The notes under the pieces are model-generated. The model was not told the DNA's origin. It saw nothing but the letters and a program-made list of their open reading frames with translations, and made no database searches. The translations under genes and the position numbers were made by a program. Of a stretch of 64,000 nt of DNA, positions 7,675-16,452 are shown in pieces. Positions within the stretch are counted from its first letter, which is position 1. Each line of letters starts with the position of its first letter. The DNA comes from Ferrimonas futtsuensis DSM 18154 (GTDB lineage Bacteria > Pseudomonadota > Gammaproteobacteria > Enterobacterales > Shewanellaceae), in NCBI RefSeq assembly GCF_000422645.1, contig NZ_AUGL01000009.1:154138-218137 (forward strand), read 5' to 3'.

Positions 7675-9522
7675 TTAACCTCCAAAGCCTTTGAACAGCT
7701 TATCCTTAAGCTTTTCTTCCATTTTTTTCTTCAGCTTGTCCCCCTCCTGATCCACCTTGTTCTTCAGCAGCTGATCCGTGTCAATGCTGAAGCTGGGGTC
7801 AGTGAAACTGCCCCCGATACTCAGGGGGATGGTCAGCCCCTTGAGCTTATCCAGAGATTCGCCGCCCTGGCCTTCGAGGGAACCCACGACGGAGACCTCC
7901 ATTGCGTAATCCATCTCCTGCTTAACCAGGTTGGCCTGACCCTCGCCATCGACACGCAGCAGAGGAGAAGCAAGATTCAGTGCCGGGGTCGTCACCACCC
8001 CCTTGTCCATGGAGAACTCGGTGACAAAGCTGGAGAAGTCGGTTTTTTGTACCTCTGCAGCCTGCTCAATGCTGTCACCGGACAATTTGGCTTCCACCTC
8101 ACGAATTTTCTGGGCCACGTTGATGCCGTACAGGGCGCCATCGTCCAGAGCCAGACGACCATTGGCCACCAGGTTCTTAAGCACCGCATCCGGCGCCAGA
8201 CTTGCGCCTTTACCTTGGACAGAAAGCTGTCCCCGACCCGCCAGCACCCCTTGATTTACCGCGGCCTCGAGCAGAGGCTGAATAGACAGGCCATCAAGTG
8301 TGGCATCGAAATCATAGGCAACGGGCTCAATGCGGCTGTCCAACTTGGCCTTGGCCACCAAGGTGCCCTCGAAGGCAGTGGCTTTCATCTGCTTCAGGGT
8401 GAAGAGACCATCCACCAGACTGAGATCCAGGCTGGGCTTGGTCACCAACCACTGTTTCGCCTTGATGGACTCCAGTCCCATCCGTGCGTACAGATCAAAC
8501 TGACGCAGAACCGACAGGTCCGGCTCCCCCTCCGCAGGCGCCGAAGGTGCGGTCTCCTTCTCCTCTGCGGCGGCTTGTGAGGATTCTGGCATCCAGGGGT
8601 CCAACACCAGGTCATTACCGGACAGCTCCAGGTTCAATACGGGACGCTTCTTGGTCAAATCCACACTGCCCGCGCCTTTAAGCTGGAATTCACCCTGAAG
8701 AAGATCCAGGTTGGTCAGGGCAAACTGCTGGCTTGCCAGATTCACGTCGGCGTCAAAACCCACCTTGGCATCCAGCTTGCCACCGTTGGGGATCTGGTCA
8801 CCGACTATGGAGATGCTCTGGTTCCACTTATCCAGTTGAATGCGGGAAAAGTCCTTGGCAACGGTCAACAGCGCAGACGCAGAGGTGTTCAGGGTCATCT
8901 GGGGATCCACCGCCTTAACCACCATCTCGAAGGGCGCGGCACGGCCGGGTTCAAACTCTGTCAGGGTCAGAGACTCAACCGCCAGAGTGCGGCTGACGCC
9001 GGTCTGCCTGTTATCACTGCTGAAATTCAGCTTCTTCAGGGAGAGGCTGCCCAGCTTCCAACCCGCGGGAGTCATCTGACCCGGTTGCCCGGAGGGCGCC
9101 GGTGTTTGGGGGCTCTCGGCTGCGCTGCTTTCACCTCCCAGGCCATCGAGGCTGGTGCGACCATCTTTCAGGGTCACCAGGTTGAGATCCACGCCAGTCA
9201 GCGCCACCTCTTCAATCTCCACCTCCCGGGTCAGCAGAGGCATCAGATTCACGCCCACCACAGCCTGCTCTACCGACAGCAGAGGCGGCAGAGACTCGCC
9301 GGGCAGATTTCCAAGGGTCAGCCCCCCAATCTCGAGACCCACCCTGGGAAACAGGCTCCAGCCAATCTCACCGTCGATGTTAAGGGTTCGCCCGGTAGCC
9401 TCTTGAACCTTGGCACTCAATTGAGGCTTAAAGGCATTGGGATCAAGGAAGACGCCGATGTAGACTGCCAGCATTAACACTAGGGTCGCAAAGACGATAA
9501 GAAACCATTTGATCGCTTTCAT
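7675..9522 (-). CDS. AsmA-family envelope protein
   Basis: A 615-residue AsmA-family protein. One N-terminal transmembrane helix (KWFLIVFATLVLMLAVYIGVFLDPN) is followed by the diagnostic N-terminal AsmA text FKPQLSAKVQEATGRTLNI and a long repetitive beta region. The C-terminal half has the second AsmA block (VVGVNLMPLLT near the start; GVLAGRGQLSVQGKG later). AsmA-like proteins are bridge-like lipid-transfer proteins of the Gram-negative envelope; that role is from family knowledge. The cytoplasmic tail is absent and the C-terminus is Lys-rich (KLKKKMEEKLKDKLFKGFGG). It is in an operon with the BsuPI lipoprotein. Confidence 0.9.
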   Translation of the reverse strand: MKAIKWFLIVFATLVLMLAVYIGVFLDPNAFKPQLSAKVQEATGRTLNIDGEIGWSLFPRVGLEIGGLTLGNLPGESLPPLLSVEQAVVGVNLMPLLTREVEIEEVALTGVDLNLVTLKDGRTSLDGLGGESSAAESPQTPAPSGQPGQMTPAGWKLGSLSLKKLNFSSDNRQTGVSRTLAVESLTLTEFEPGRAAPFEMVVKAVDPQMTLNTSASALLTVAKDFSRIQLDKWNQSISIVGDQIPNGGKLDAKVGFDADVNLASQQFALTNLDLLQGEFQLKGAGSVDLTKKRPVLNLELSGNDLVLDPWMPESSQAAAEEKETAPSAPAEGEPDLSVLRQFDLYARMGLESIKAKQWLVTKPSLDLSLVDGLFTLKQMKATAFEGTLVAKAKLDSRIEPVAYDFDATLDGLSIQPLLEAAVNQGVLAGRGQLSVQGKGASLAPDAVLKNLVANGRLALDDGALYGINVAQKIREVEAKLSGDSIEQAAEVQKTDFSSFVTEFSMDKGVVTTPALNLASPLLRVDGEGQANLVKQEMDYAMEVSVVGSLEGQGGESLDKLKGLTIPLSIGGSFTDPSFSIDTDQLLKNKVDQEGDKLKKKMEEKLKDKLFKGFGG

Positions 9523-9606
9523 TGTGCATCCATTGAATCTGTTTCAGGTTGAGACCACCAAAAGGCGGCAAGAGTTCTTCTATTTTAACTCAAATATCTC
9601 AGGTGG

Positions 9607-10098
9607 TTATGATAAAGAAACCGGCAATTGGCGGTCGGCGATCACCACACCATTGTCATCGGCATAAAGATACTGGCCAGGTCTGATGCTGCGCCCCTGA
9701 ATCTCAACCGCCACCTGCTCTTCACCCAGGCCACGTTTTTCAGTCTTGACCGGCATGGCACCCAGCGCCTGCACCCCCAGGGGCAAAGTTCTCAATGTGG
9801 CCGCGTCCCTGACATAGCCATACACCACGATGCCAGACCAGCCATTGTCCACCGCCAGCTTGGCCAGGTTGTCTCCAAGCAGGGCACGTCGGTCACAGCC
9901 GCCGCCATCCACCACCAGCACCCGTCCCTCACCAGGCTGAGACACCCAGTGACGAACCAAGGAGTTGTCCTCCGGACAACGGATGGTCACCACAAGACCA
10001 TAAAAGACAGATTGGCCGCCAAACTGACGAAAGATGGGGGGAAGAACTGTCAATTCAGACAGATAGTCATCACACAGATCCGGTAGAAGATCCAACAC
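9607..10098 (-). CDS. RraA-family protein
   Basis: Member of the RraA / HMG-aldolase-like family. The core is clear: RVLVVDGGGCDRRALLGDNLAKLAVDNGW, VVYGYVRDAATLRTL, VQALGAMPVKTEKRG and QYLYADDNGVVIA, which correspond to the family glycine-rich and metal-binding motifs (G..RRALLG, RD). Classical RraA binds and inhibits RNase E; other members are 4-hydroxy-4-methyl-2-oxoglutarate aldolases. I cannot tell which from sequence alone. I favour the GTG at 10098, which has a GGAG eight bases upstream and gives the usual N-terminus VLDLLPDLCDDY; an ATG at 10134 is the alternative. It is transcribed away from the TIGR02450 gene. Confidence 0.85.
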   Translation of the reverse strand: MLDLLPDLCDDYLSELTVLPPIFRQFGGQSVFYGLVVTIRCPEDNSLVRHWVSQPGEGRVLVVDGGGCDRRALLGDNLAKLAVDNGWSGIVVYGYVRDAATLRTLPLGVQALGAMPVKTEKRGLGEEQVAVEIQGRSIRPGQYLYADDNGVVIADRQLPVSLS

Positions 10099-10272
10099 TG
10101 TTCTCACTCCATTGAGGTTGGTAAGTGATCCCATCCTGACCAATCAGCGTAAGGATGACAAGGTTTACCACCACCGGGCCCGATGTCCTTGCGGGGACTC
10201 CTAGGCGTTCTACACTAGGATCAGGAGCCAAAAGACGGCCATCGCACTCACAGAGGCTTGAGGGGAGAAGTT

Positions 10273-10488
10273 ATGAACCTGTTTTCCGAAAAGTACCTGC
10301 CGCTGAGCAAGTGGACCGCGACCACCGCCATCAACAACGACACCCATTTTCTGGTTACCTACACCTACACAGACACCCACGGGCACGTGACCCGCGTCGG
10401 GCTTCAGGGGGTCAATAACCGAATCCCTGTTGAGATGTCCAAGGAAGACCTTCAGGACTCTGACCGTTGGCATATGGGCTGGGTCTGA
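10273..10488 (+). CDS. TIGR02450-type small Trp-rich protein
   Basis: A 71-residue protein starting MNLFSEKYLPLSKWTA and ending in DSDRWHMGWV. The conserved N-terminal K.LPLSKWTA and C-terminal W..GW are the marks of the TIGR02450 family of small tryptophan-rich proteins in gammaproteobacteria. Function is unknown. A GGGGAGAAG Shine-Dalgarno sits just upstream of the ATG at 10273, which decides this start over a slightly earlier in-frame ATG. Confidence 0.8.
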   Translation: MNLFSEKYLPLSKWTATTAINNDTHFLVTYTYTDTHGHVTRVGLQGVNNRIPVEMSKEDLQDSDRWHMGWV

Positions 10489-10591
10489 CACTGTCCCCCG
10501 GGCGCTGCCGCAACTTTTGCCAGTAAATCTCCATTTTTCAACCAATACGGCTAAAAGCAGCGCAACCGAACTCATTTCGGCCTAAAGCCGC

Positions 10592-10620
10592 TTGACCCGT
10601 ACACCTGCGATCCGTAAAGT
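10592..10620 (+). promoter_or_regulatory. sigma-70 promoter of the tRNA-Ser unit
   Basis: TTGACC (10592-10597), a 17-base spacer and TAAAGT (10615-10620), followed by a GC-rich discriminator ACGCCCCG. This arrangement is characteristic of strong, stringently controlled stable-RNA promoters. It precedes the broken and intact tRNA-Ser copies. Confidence 0.7.
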
Positions 10621-10664
10621 ACGCCCCGTCCTGTTGGCCAAGGCCCGGCGGAGACAGACAATAT

Positions 10665-10731
10665 GGTGAGGTGTCCGAGTGGCTGCAGCAGCGCAGCATA
10701 ACCACGCCCCAGGCGGGGTTCTCAGCCACCA
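10665..10731 (+). pseudogene. Degenerate tRNA-Ser copy
   Basis: The first 20 or so bases (GGTGAGGTGTCCGAGTGGCTG) are identical to the 5' end of the intact tRNA-Ser at 10779, including five bases upstream (a 26-base direct repeat at 10660-10685 and 10774-10799). After the D-loop the similarity decays; a GGGGTTC-like piece and a final GCCACCA hint at remains of a T-arm and 3' end. It cannot fold as a tRNA. It is probably a relic of tandem tRNA duplication within the same transcript. Confidence 0.6.
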
Positions 10732-10778
10732 ACCCACAGAGCATGATTTGAGCTCGAAAAACAACAAATCCAAAATAT

Positions 10779-10866
10779 GGTGAGGTGTCCGAGTGGCTGA
10801 AGGAGCACGCCTGGAAAGTGTGTATACGGCAACGTATCGAGAGTTCGAATCTCTCCCTAACCGCCA
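10779..10866 (+). tRNA. tRNA-Ser (anticodon GGA)
   Basis: An 88-base class II tRNA with encoded CCA. The anticodon GGA is at 10813-10815 (context GCCTGGAAAGT). The long variable arm (GTATACGGCAACGTATC) and T-arm (GAGAG, TTCGAAT, CTCTC) are intact, and the sequence is nearly the same as E. coli serW/serX. One oddity: the acceptor stem 5' GGTGAGG faces 3' CCTAACC, leaving a G4-A69 mismatch where the E. coli gene has C69. Confidence 0.95.
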
Positions 10867-10876
10867 TATAAACAGA

Positions 10877-10908
10877 AAGCCCCTGCACGAAGTGCGGGGG
10901 CTTTTTGT
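10877..10908 (+). terminator. Intrinsic terminator after tRNA-Ser
   Basis: AAGCCCCTGCAC, loop, GTGCGGGGGCTT then TTTGTTT, beginning 11 bases after the tRNA CCA end. Confidence 0.9.
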
Positions 10909-10910
10909 TT

Positions 10911-11111
10911 ATGCGCGTTACGGGAGGACTTGGTTCGAGCTCTCCAGTTCGCAACGGAGCGAAGAATGAGCGGAGTAACGCCGAAGGCGATCATCTCTCC
11001 CTAGTTTGATCGCACAACGCAGTTTCAAATCCCCAAGTCTCTGCCCTGCCCTTTTAGGCCAGCCATCACCTTTCTTAAGCAGGAGATGGCCCGCCATTTG
11101 ACCATTGACAT
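10911..11111. other. Gene-free stretch with a tRNA-tail-like repeat
   Basis: No credible gene. It contains GTTCGAGCTCTCC (from about 10932) and ATCATCTCTCCCTAG (from about 10991), both resembling the 3' part of the tRNA-Ser gene (TTCGAATCTCTCCCTAACC). Between them is a segment rich in short arms (GGAGCGAAG, GAGCGGAG, GCCGAAGGC). This may be a decayed tRNA tail or a REP-like unit. Confidence 0.45.
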
Positions 11112-11351
11112 CTATGCCCGTTGCAGGCGCCGGTAGAGAGCGTCTTTTAGCTCCGCCCTGTCATGTTTGAGCTGATGCATAGAGGCATCATCTATGGGGG
11201 CGTTTCTCAGCTCCAGTTGGCGAATCTCCTCATCGAGTGCATGATATCTGTTGGCATCCGCTTTAAAAGACGCATCAGATAACATTATCGATTCTAACTT
11301 CGCCCTGTACTCCGGAAACTCAACCAATAATGCATGGCTCTCTCCGAGCAT
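11112..11351 (-). CDS. YdcH-like DUF465 protein
   Basis: A 79-residue, highly helical, charged protein beginning MLGESHALLVEFPEYRAKLE. The start motif MLGE.H.L..EFPEY and the central YHALDEEIRQLE are diagnostic of the DUF465/YdcH family, widespread in proteobacteria and probably a short coiled-coil. Function is unknown. The ATG at 11349-11351 has a perfect GGAGG four bases upstream; a longer in-frame start has no such support. Confidence 0.85.
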   Translation of the reverse strand: MLGESHALLVEFPEYRAKLESIMLSDASFKADANRYHALDEEIRQLELRNAPIDDASMHQLKHDRAELKDALYRRLQRA

Positions 11352-11475
11352 AATACCTCCGAATTTGTACAACACATTTTGCAAATAACCAGTCAGCTTG
11401 AAAATGTACAGCTGTAAATTTAACTGAATGGCTTCAAATAAGGGTTAAACCACAGCAGACAAGATGCAGAGGCGA

Positions 11476-12321
11476 TCAATTAATCTCCTGTACCTTCATC
11501 ACCAGGTCATTCCAATTGCGCTGATTATCCAGGTCATACTCCAGCCCCTTCTCATCCGCTATTTGAAAACGTTTGATGGCCGGTGTTTTACTGGTCGCTT
11601 GGTAGAGCCAGTACGCTTCGGCTTTCAACGCTTCATCAATGGGCTTGTCGATGGATTCATACACGGCTTGCTTACACGCATTGATGGACTCTGCCGGGAA
11701 CGCAGCGATACGTTTGGCCAAGTTGTCTACGTACTCGCCAATCTCTTCCGGATCCAACGCCTTGTTGATGGTTCCATAGGCTTGTGCTTCATCGGCGGTG
11801 AAGTCGCGAGCGCTGAGAATGATCTCCAACGCCCGGCCCAGGCCGGTTTGACGGGCCATCCTGGACGCTCCGCCGCCGCAGGGAAGAATCCCCATCCCCA
11901 CTTCCATCTGCATAAACTTAAATTTCCCTCGTGCCGCAAACCGCATGTCGCACGCCAGAGCAAACTCATGACCTCCGCCGCGGGCCACCCCTTCAAGCTT
12001 GGCAATGGTCGCCTGAGGCAGCTTGCTGATTCTCTCCAGTACCGCCTGCAGATCCAGCAGTTTAGCCTCTGAACGCGAGACGGCGTCTGCGGACATATCC
12101 TTCAGCAAATTGGTGTCGTAATGGCACACCCAGATTTCCGGGTTAGCCGACTGAAACACCACCACTTTGACGCTGCGGTCTCGCTCCAGACGCATGGCCA
12201 GACCCATCAGATCTTCAAGCATCTCCTGACCCTGTACATTCACCGGACCAAAATCAAAAGTGACAGTTAATACGCCGCCATCTTGTTCGGCACTGAATGT
12301 GGTATATCCTTGATAAGCCAT
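11476..12321 (-). CDS. Enoyl-CoA hydratase/isomerase (crotonase) family protein
   Basis: A 281-residue crotonase-fold protein starting MAYQGYTTFSAEQDGG. Conserved blocks include AKLEGVARGGGHEFALACDMRFAA, the oxyanion-hole glycine region, and EVGMGILPCGGGASRMARQTG, where family members have the substrate-pocket acid and a glycine-rich turn. The C-terminal helices are unusually aromatic and the substrate is not predictable. The ATG at 12319-12321 has GGAGAGACATA upstream. It stands alone between a YdcH-like gene and a MATE pump. Confidence 0.85.
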   Translation of the reverse strand: MAYQGYTTFSAEQDGGVLTVTFDFGPVNVQGQEMLEDLMGLAMRLERDRSVKVVVFQSANPEIWVCHYDTNLLKDMSADAVSRSEAKLLDLQAVLERISKLPQATIAKLEGVARGGGHEFALACDMRFAARGKFKFMQMEVGMGILPCGGGASRMARQTGLGRALEIILSARDFTADEAQAYGTINKALDPEEIGEYVDNLAKRIAAFPAESINACKQAVYESIDKPIDEALKAEAYWLYQATSKTPAIKRFQIADEKGLEYDLDNQRNWNDLVMKVQEIN

Positions 12322-12631
12322 TATGTCTCTCCAAATAAACACAAAATAAATGGTGACCTGAAAATTCTTCCAAGCGTGTTTAAAAAGGTTAGCAAGGCTT
12401 TGTCAGCTCGATAATTGAGCTGATGTTGGAAAGAGTTTAAATAATATGTATATAGTTACATTGGAATTCAGGCGTTAGAAAGACAGCTGAATGGATGTCG
12501 GCACAGTTTAGGTTTGATAAACCCTGCCACTCCAAACCGGCAAGCTGTATTTTCCTGGTCAATCAGCTCACCCAGTGAGTGCAATAATCGGCAATGAGGC
12601 CCCAACGATACTCAACTGGTGCTGGCTAATC
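12322..12631. other. Intergenic stretch, promoter region of the crotonase gene
   Basis: About 310 bases without a gene. The part at 12430-12470 is A+T-rich (for example ATAATATGTATATAG) and is the likely promoter area for the leftward crotonase gene. I see no terminator, repeat or RNA gene that I can support. Confidence 0.4.
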
Positions 12632-13993
12632 TCAGGCCGACTCAGAGCATCGCCCGGAATTTGCCACAGCAAACCGGGATGCACTCTGCATCTGCTCAAA
12701 GCAGCCCCGGTACAAGACCCAGCTCATGATGCCGGCGGCAAAGTTGCCAATCATGGCCCCGATAAACAGACCCTGTTCGCCTCCCAGCTCGGCTCCCAGC
12801 CACAGGCCGGGCAAGTAGCACCCCAGCAACCTCAGCGCAGAGATCAGCAGTGCCCGGGCCGGCTTCCCCAGGGCATTGGCCACGGACACCAACACCATGC
12901 AGATCCCCAACGCCCCAAAGCTCAGCGGCACCCAGTTCAGATAGCTGGCCAGGATCACCGCCACCTGGGGGTCATTGGCCATCAGCAGGCTGATGGGGAA
13001 GGAGAGCATCACGCCAGCCAGGGCCACCAACAGCTGCCAGAGGGCAACAAAGGCCATGGACAGGTTGACCAGCAGGCGAATTTTGTGGAACTCCCCCCGT
13101 CCCCTGAGCCTGCCCACCATGGGGGGCAGCGCCATGGTCAGGGCCAGCACCACCACGATGGAGAACAGCTCGATTCGGGATCCCAGCCCCCAGGCCGCCA
13201 CCACATTTTCCCCAAACCCCGCCACCAGCGCCGTAGCCGCCATGGCCGCCACCGGCGGAATGAACTGGCTGGTGGTCGCCGGCAGCATCACCCGGGTCAG
13301 CTGAGACGCATTGGCCAGACTGTCGCCCAGGCTGAGCCTTATGCTCAGCCAGCCATTGGCGATGATCCCCCTGAAGATGATGATGCAGCCTACGCCCAGG
13401 GCACAGATGGTTGCCCAAGCGGCACCGGCAATCCCCATATCCAGGGTGAAGATGAACAGGGGATCCAGCACCAGGTTCAGCACACTGGTCAACACCATCA
13501 CCGCCCCGGGCCGTTTTGTCTGACCGTAGGAGCGGTAGAGGCTGTCACCAAAGTAGAGCATGGCGCCTATCCAGGCACTCATCAGCCAGGGCAACCAGTA
13601 AGCCTTGAGCACAGGAAACAGCTCAGGCTGAGCCCCCAGCAAACCATACATGGCCTCCTGGCCAACCCAGATGGCGATACACAGCGCCAGTATGGTCAGG
13701 GCCCCCAACGCCAACACCAGGGTGGCGATCTCTTTGGCCCGCGACTCATCGCCTTCCCCCAGCACTCGAGAGCTCACTGCGGTGGTGGCGATGCCCACAC
13801 CCACCTGGATGCCGATGATCAGCTGGTACACCGGAATGGTGAACCCCAGGGCAGCCAGAGGCTGAACACCGAGGCGGCCGATGAACACACTGTCCACCAG
13901 CTGATAGCTCATGATCGACAAAACCCCGACAATCATCGGCAGGGTCATGCGGAACAGTTGGCTGGCCAATGAGCGGCTGAGAGGAGTGAGCAA
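12632..13993 (-). CDS. MATE-family multidrug efflux transporter
   Basis: A 453-residue, 12-helix integral membrane protein. The N-terminal MatE repeat has LPMIVGVLSIMSYQLVDSVFIGRLG, with the typical D.(I/V)FIG.LG motif, and the second repeat begins near LPATTSQFIPPVAAMAATALVAGFG. Such pumps export cationic drugs or metabolites in exchange for Na+ or H+. The start is a TTG at 13991-13993 with AGGGG about 9 bases upstream; no in-frame ATG gives a full first helix. It is a single gene downstream of the LysR gene on the same strand. Confidence 0.9.
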   Translation of the reverse strand: MLTPLSRSLASQLFRMTLPMIVGVLSIMSYQLVDSVFIGRLGVQPLAALGFTIPVYQLIIGIQVGVGIATTAVSSRVLGEGDESRAKEIATLVLALGALTILALCIAIWVGQEAMYGLLGAQPELFPVLKAYWLPWLMSAWIGAMLYFGDSLYRSYGQTKRPGAVMVLTSVLNLVLDPLFIFTLDMGIAGAAWATICALGVGCIIIFRGIIANGWLSIRLSLGDSLANASQLTRVMLPATTSQFIPPVAAMAATALVAGFGENVVAAWGLGSRIELFSIVVVLALTMALPPMVGRLRGRGEFHKIRLLVNLSMAFVALWQLLVALAGVMLSFPISLLMANDPQVAVILASYLNWVPLSFGALGICMVLVSVANALGKPARALLISALRLLGCYLPGLWLGAELGGEQGLFIGAMIGNFAAGIMSWVLYRGCFEQMQSASRFAVANSGRCSESA

Positions 13994-14160
13994 GCTGGAT
14001 TACCCCTGAGTAGTTGGAAACGGCAAAGAGGTGCCCTTGAAGAGCGACATGGTAAAGATCCGGCCAGCCGACTTACATCAGCCAGCCCTTGAAACTTTTT
14101 CAACCAAAAGTAAACGGCAGCCCCAACCCATTGATTGTCATCGGTTGAGGCCATCCTGGC

Positions 14161-15054
14161 CTAGGCATCCCAGTAGGGCGGCATGCCGTAGTACTGGGCA
14201 AAGTAGTCGATAAAGGCGCGAACCTTGGGGGCCAGCAGCCGAGAGCTGGGATAGACGGCCCAGATGGCGGTGTCCGACACCAGGGGATATTCTTTAAGAA
14301 TCTCCACCAGTTCTCCCCGCTTAAGATGCTCATAGGCTATCCAGGTGGCACACAGGGCGATGCCCATGCCGTTGGCGCAGGCATCTCGCACCGCCTCGCC
14401 GTGATCGGTCCTCAGGTTACCCTTGGCCTTGATGCTCACCTGCCCCTCTGGGGCATCAAACACCCAGTTCTCCAGCCCCGTGAGGTTGACGCAGTTGTGA
14501 TTACGTAGCTCCTCCGGATGACTGGGCTCCCCATGCTGTTCCAGGTACTGTGGCGACGCGCAGAGAACCCTTCTGTCCGGAGCCAGCTGGCGGGCGATCA
14601 GACTGGAGTCTTTGAGCAGGGCATTGCGAATGGCGATGTCGAAGCCCCCCTCCACCAGATCCACAATGGAGTCGGTCAGCCGCAGATCGATGGACAGCTC
14701 AGGGTACTGAGCCATAAACCCCTTGAGTGCCGGCATCATGTGCATCCGCCCAAAGGAGGCGGGAGCGGTAACTCTCAAGGTCCCGGAAGGGCTCGCCTTG
14801 CCGGCGCCCACCGAGGCCCTGGCGGCATCCACGGTGGAAAGCACCTCTTCGGCGTGCGGCAAAAAGGCCTCCCCCTCCTCGGTCAGCGACACTTTTCGGG
14901 TGGTGCGGTGCACCAGACGCACGCCCAAGCTGGCTTCCAGTTTACTGATGTGTGCGCTGGCCACCGCCGGGGATAAACCCAGTTCGTTGCCCGCCTGACT
15001 GATGTTGTGAGTGGAAGCCACACGCACAAACAACCTAAGGTATTCAATGTTCAT
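14161..15054 (-). CDS. LysR-family transcriptional regulator
   Basis: A 297-residue LysR regulator starting MNIEYLRLFVRVASTHNIS. The N-terminal helix-turn-helix is seen as SQAGNELGLSPAVASAHISKLEASLGVRLVHRTTRKVSLTEEG, and the periplasmic-binding-like effector domain follows (PSGTLRVTAPASFGR onwards). It is divergent from the reductase gene at 15220, with 165 bases between the starts, which makes that gene its most likely target. LysR proteins usually bind such shared spacers and repress themselves. Confidence 0.93.
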   Translation of the reverse strand: MNIEYLRLFVRVASTHNISQAGNELGLSPAVASAHISKLEASLGVRLVHRTTRKVSLTEEGEAFLPHAEEVLSTVDAARASVGAGKASPSGTLRVTAPASFGRMHMMPALKGFMAQYPELSIDLRLTDSIVDLVEGGFDIAIRNALLKDSSLIARQLAPDRRVLCASPQYLEQHGEPSHPEELRNHNCVNLTGLENWVFDAPEGQVSIKAKGNLRTDHGEAVRDACANGMGIALCATWIAYEHLKRGELVEILKEYPLVSDTAIWAVYPSSRLLAPKVRAFIDYFAQYYGMPPYWDA

Positions 15055-15219
15055 TGTTATCCACCTCACTCGCCGATACTCACACTATACCCGGAACATT
15101 TTCATCAAAAACTAAAAACTGATTCGCACTGAAGGGTAATTATCAATGAGTGGGTGGGGAAATATGATTTGCTTCATCAATCGACCACTGCCGATTCCGG
15201 CGTATCAAGGACCACCAAG

Positions 15220-16206
15220 ATGAAAGCATCCATTATCAACAGCTACGGCGACGTTGACGTATTCGAACTGGCGGAGATCGCCAAACCAGAACTGAAGCCA
15301 GGACACGTACTGGTGCGGGTCGCCGCCACCAGCGTCAATACCGTTGACACCATGATTCGCCAGATGGGTGAAGCACTGCCACTCTCTCCTGCCCTGCCCG
15401 CAGTGCTGGGTATGGACTTTGCCGGCACCATTGAAGCGATTGGCGATGGCGTCACCAATTTTGCCGTGGGCGATGAGGTCTATGGGTGTGCCGGGGGATT
15501 GGCGGATCTGCAGGGCACACTGGCCGAGTACATACTGGCGGATGCCAGACTCATTGCCCGCAAGCCGAAAAACCTCTCCATGAAAGAGGCCGCCGCCATC
15601 CCACTGGTGGGCATTACCGCCTTTGAGGGCCTTATCCGCGCTGGCGCCCATGCGGGTCAAACAGTGCTGGTCCACGGCGGGGCCGGCGGCGTAGGCCACA
15701 TCGCTCTGCAACTGGCCAGCTACCTGGGCGCCGATGTGTATGCCACAGCCACAGGTGCCGATAAGCTGGCTCTGGTTGAAAAACTGGGCGCCACTCCCAT
15801 CGACTACATTCAGGAACCCGTCGCCGATTATGTCGCCAAACACACCAACGGTGTTGGCTTTGATGTGGTGTTCGACTCCGTCGGCGGCGCCAATATGGAG
15901 AACTCCTTCCAGGCGTCCAGGCTCAATGGCCAGGTGGCATCCACCGTCAGCCTGGTGGAGATGGACCTGTCCACCGCCCACTTCAAGGGGCTGTCTCTGC
16001 ACGTAGTCTTCATGCTGATCCCCATGCTCCATGACGTCCAGCGGGAAGTACATGGCGAGATCCTGGCCAAATTGGCCGAGATCGCCGAGGCGGGCAAACT
16101 GACGCCCGTCATCGATGAGCCCAGCTTTACCCTGGCCCAGGTGGGGCAAGCACACGCTCGTCTGGCCAGCGGTCAGTCCAAGGGCAAGGTGGTCATCGAG
16201 ATCTAA
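15220..16206 (+). CDS. Zinc-independent quinone oxidoreductase-like MDR protein
   Basis: A 328-residue NADPH-dependent medium-chain reductase. The GroES-like N-domain includes VAATSVNTVDTMIR and GMDFAGTIEAIGDGVTNFAVGDEVYG; the Rossmann motif is VLVHGGAGGVGHIALQLA. The structural and catalytic zinc cysteines of true alcohol dehydrogenases are absent, so a quinone or enone reductase role is likely. The ATG at 15220 is preceded by AAGGA. It is divergent from the LysR gene at 14161-15054 and probably regulated by it. Confidence 0.88.
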   Translation: MKASIINSYGDVDVFELAEIAKPELKPGHVLVRVAATSVNTVDTMIRQMGEALPLSPALPAVLGMDFAGTIEAIGDGVTNFAVGDEVYGCAGGLADLQGTLAEYILADARLIARKPKNLSMKEAAAIPLVGITAFEGLIRAGAHAGQTVLVHGGAGGVGHIALQLASYLGADVYATATGADKLALVEKLGATPIDYIQEPVADYVAKHTNGVGFDVVFDSVGGANMENSFQASRLNGQVASTVSLVEMDLSTAHFKGLSLHVVFMLIPMLHDVQREVHGEILAKLAEIAEAGKLTPVIDEPSFTLAQVGQAHARLASGQSKGKVVIEI

Positions 16207-16452
16207 CCCTTGAGGGGCCGCAACCGTGGCCCCTCCCCGAGCGCCACTAAGACCATCGGCAGCAACCGCCGTCATCAGGATCACTGCGCACAATAGCGCG
16301 GTATTCCGACCCCGGGCAAACCCAACGAGGTGCTCACTCGAAAAGGATCTCCCTGATTATCCGAGCAGTTCGCTGGGTTAAACCTGTCCTAGCTCTCACT
16401 TCCCCCCTCCGCGCCGGAGTATACTGGGGCAAATTCACCAGTGATTGACACC

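Noticed and set aside
10665..11040. Prophage or island attachment at tRNA-Ser
   Set aside because: There is a partial repeat, but no integrase or foreign genes are next to it.
12575..13972. A 465-residue plus-strand open reading frame
   Set aside because: It is antisense to the MATE transporter, with His/Gln/Gly/Pro-rich text and no domain.
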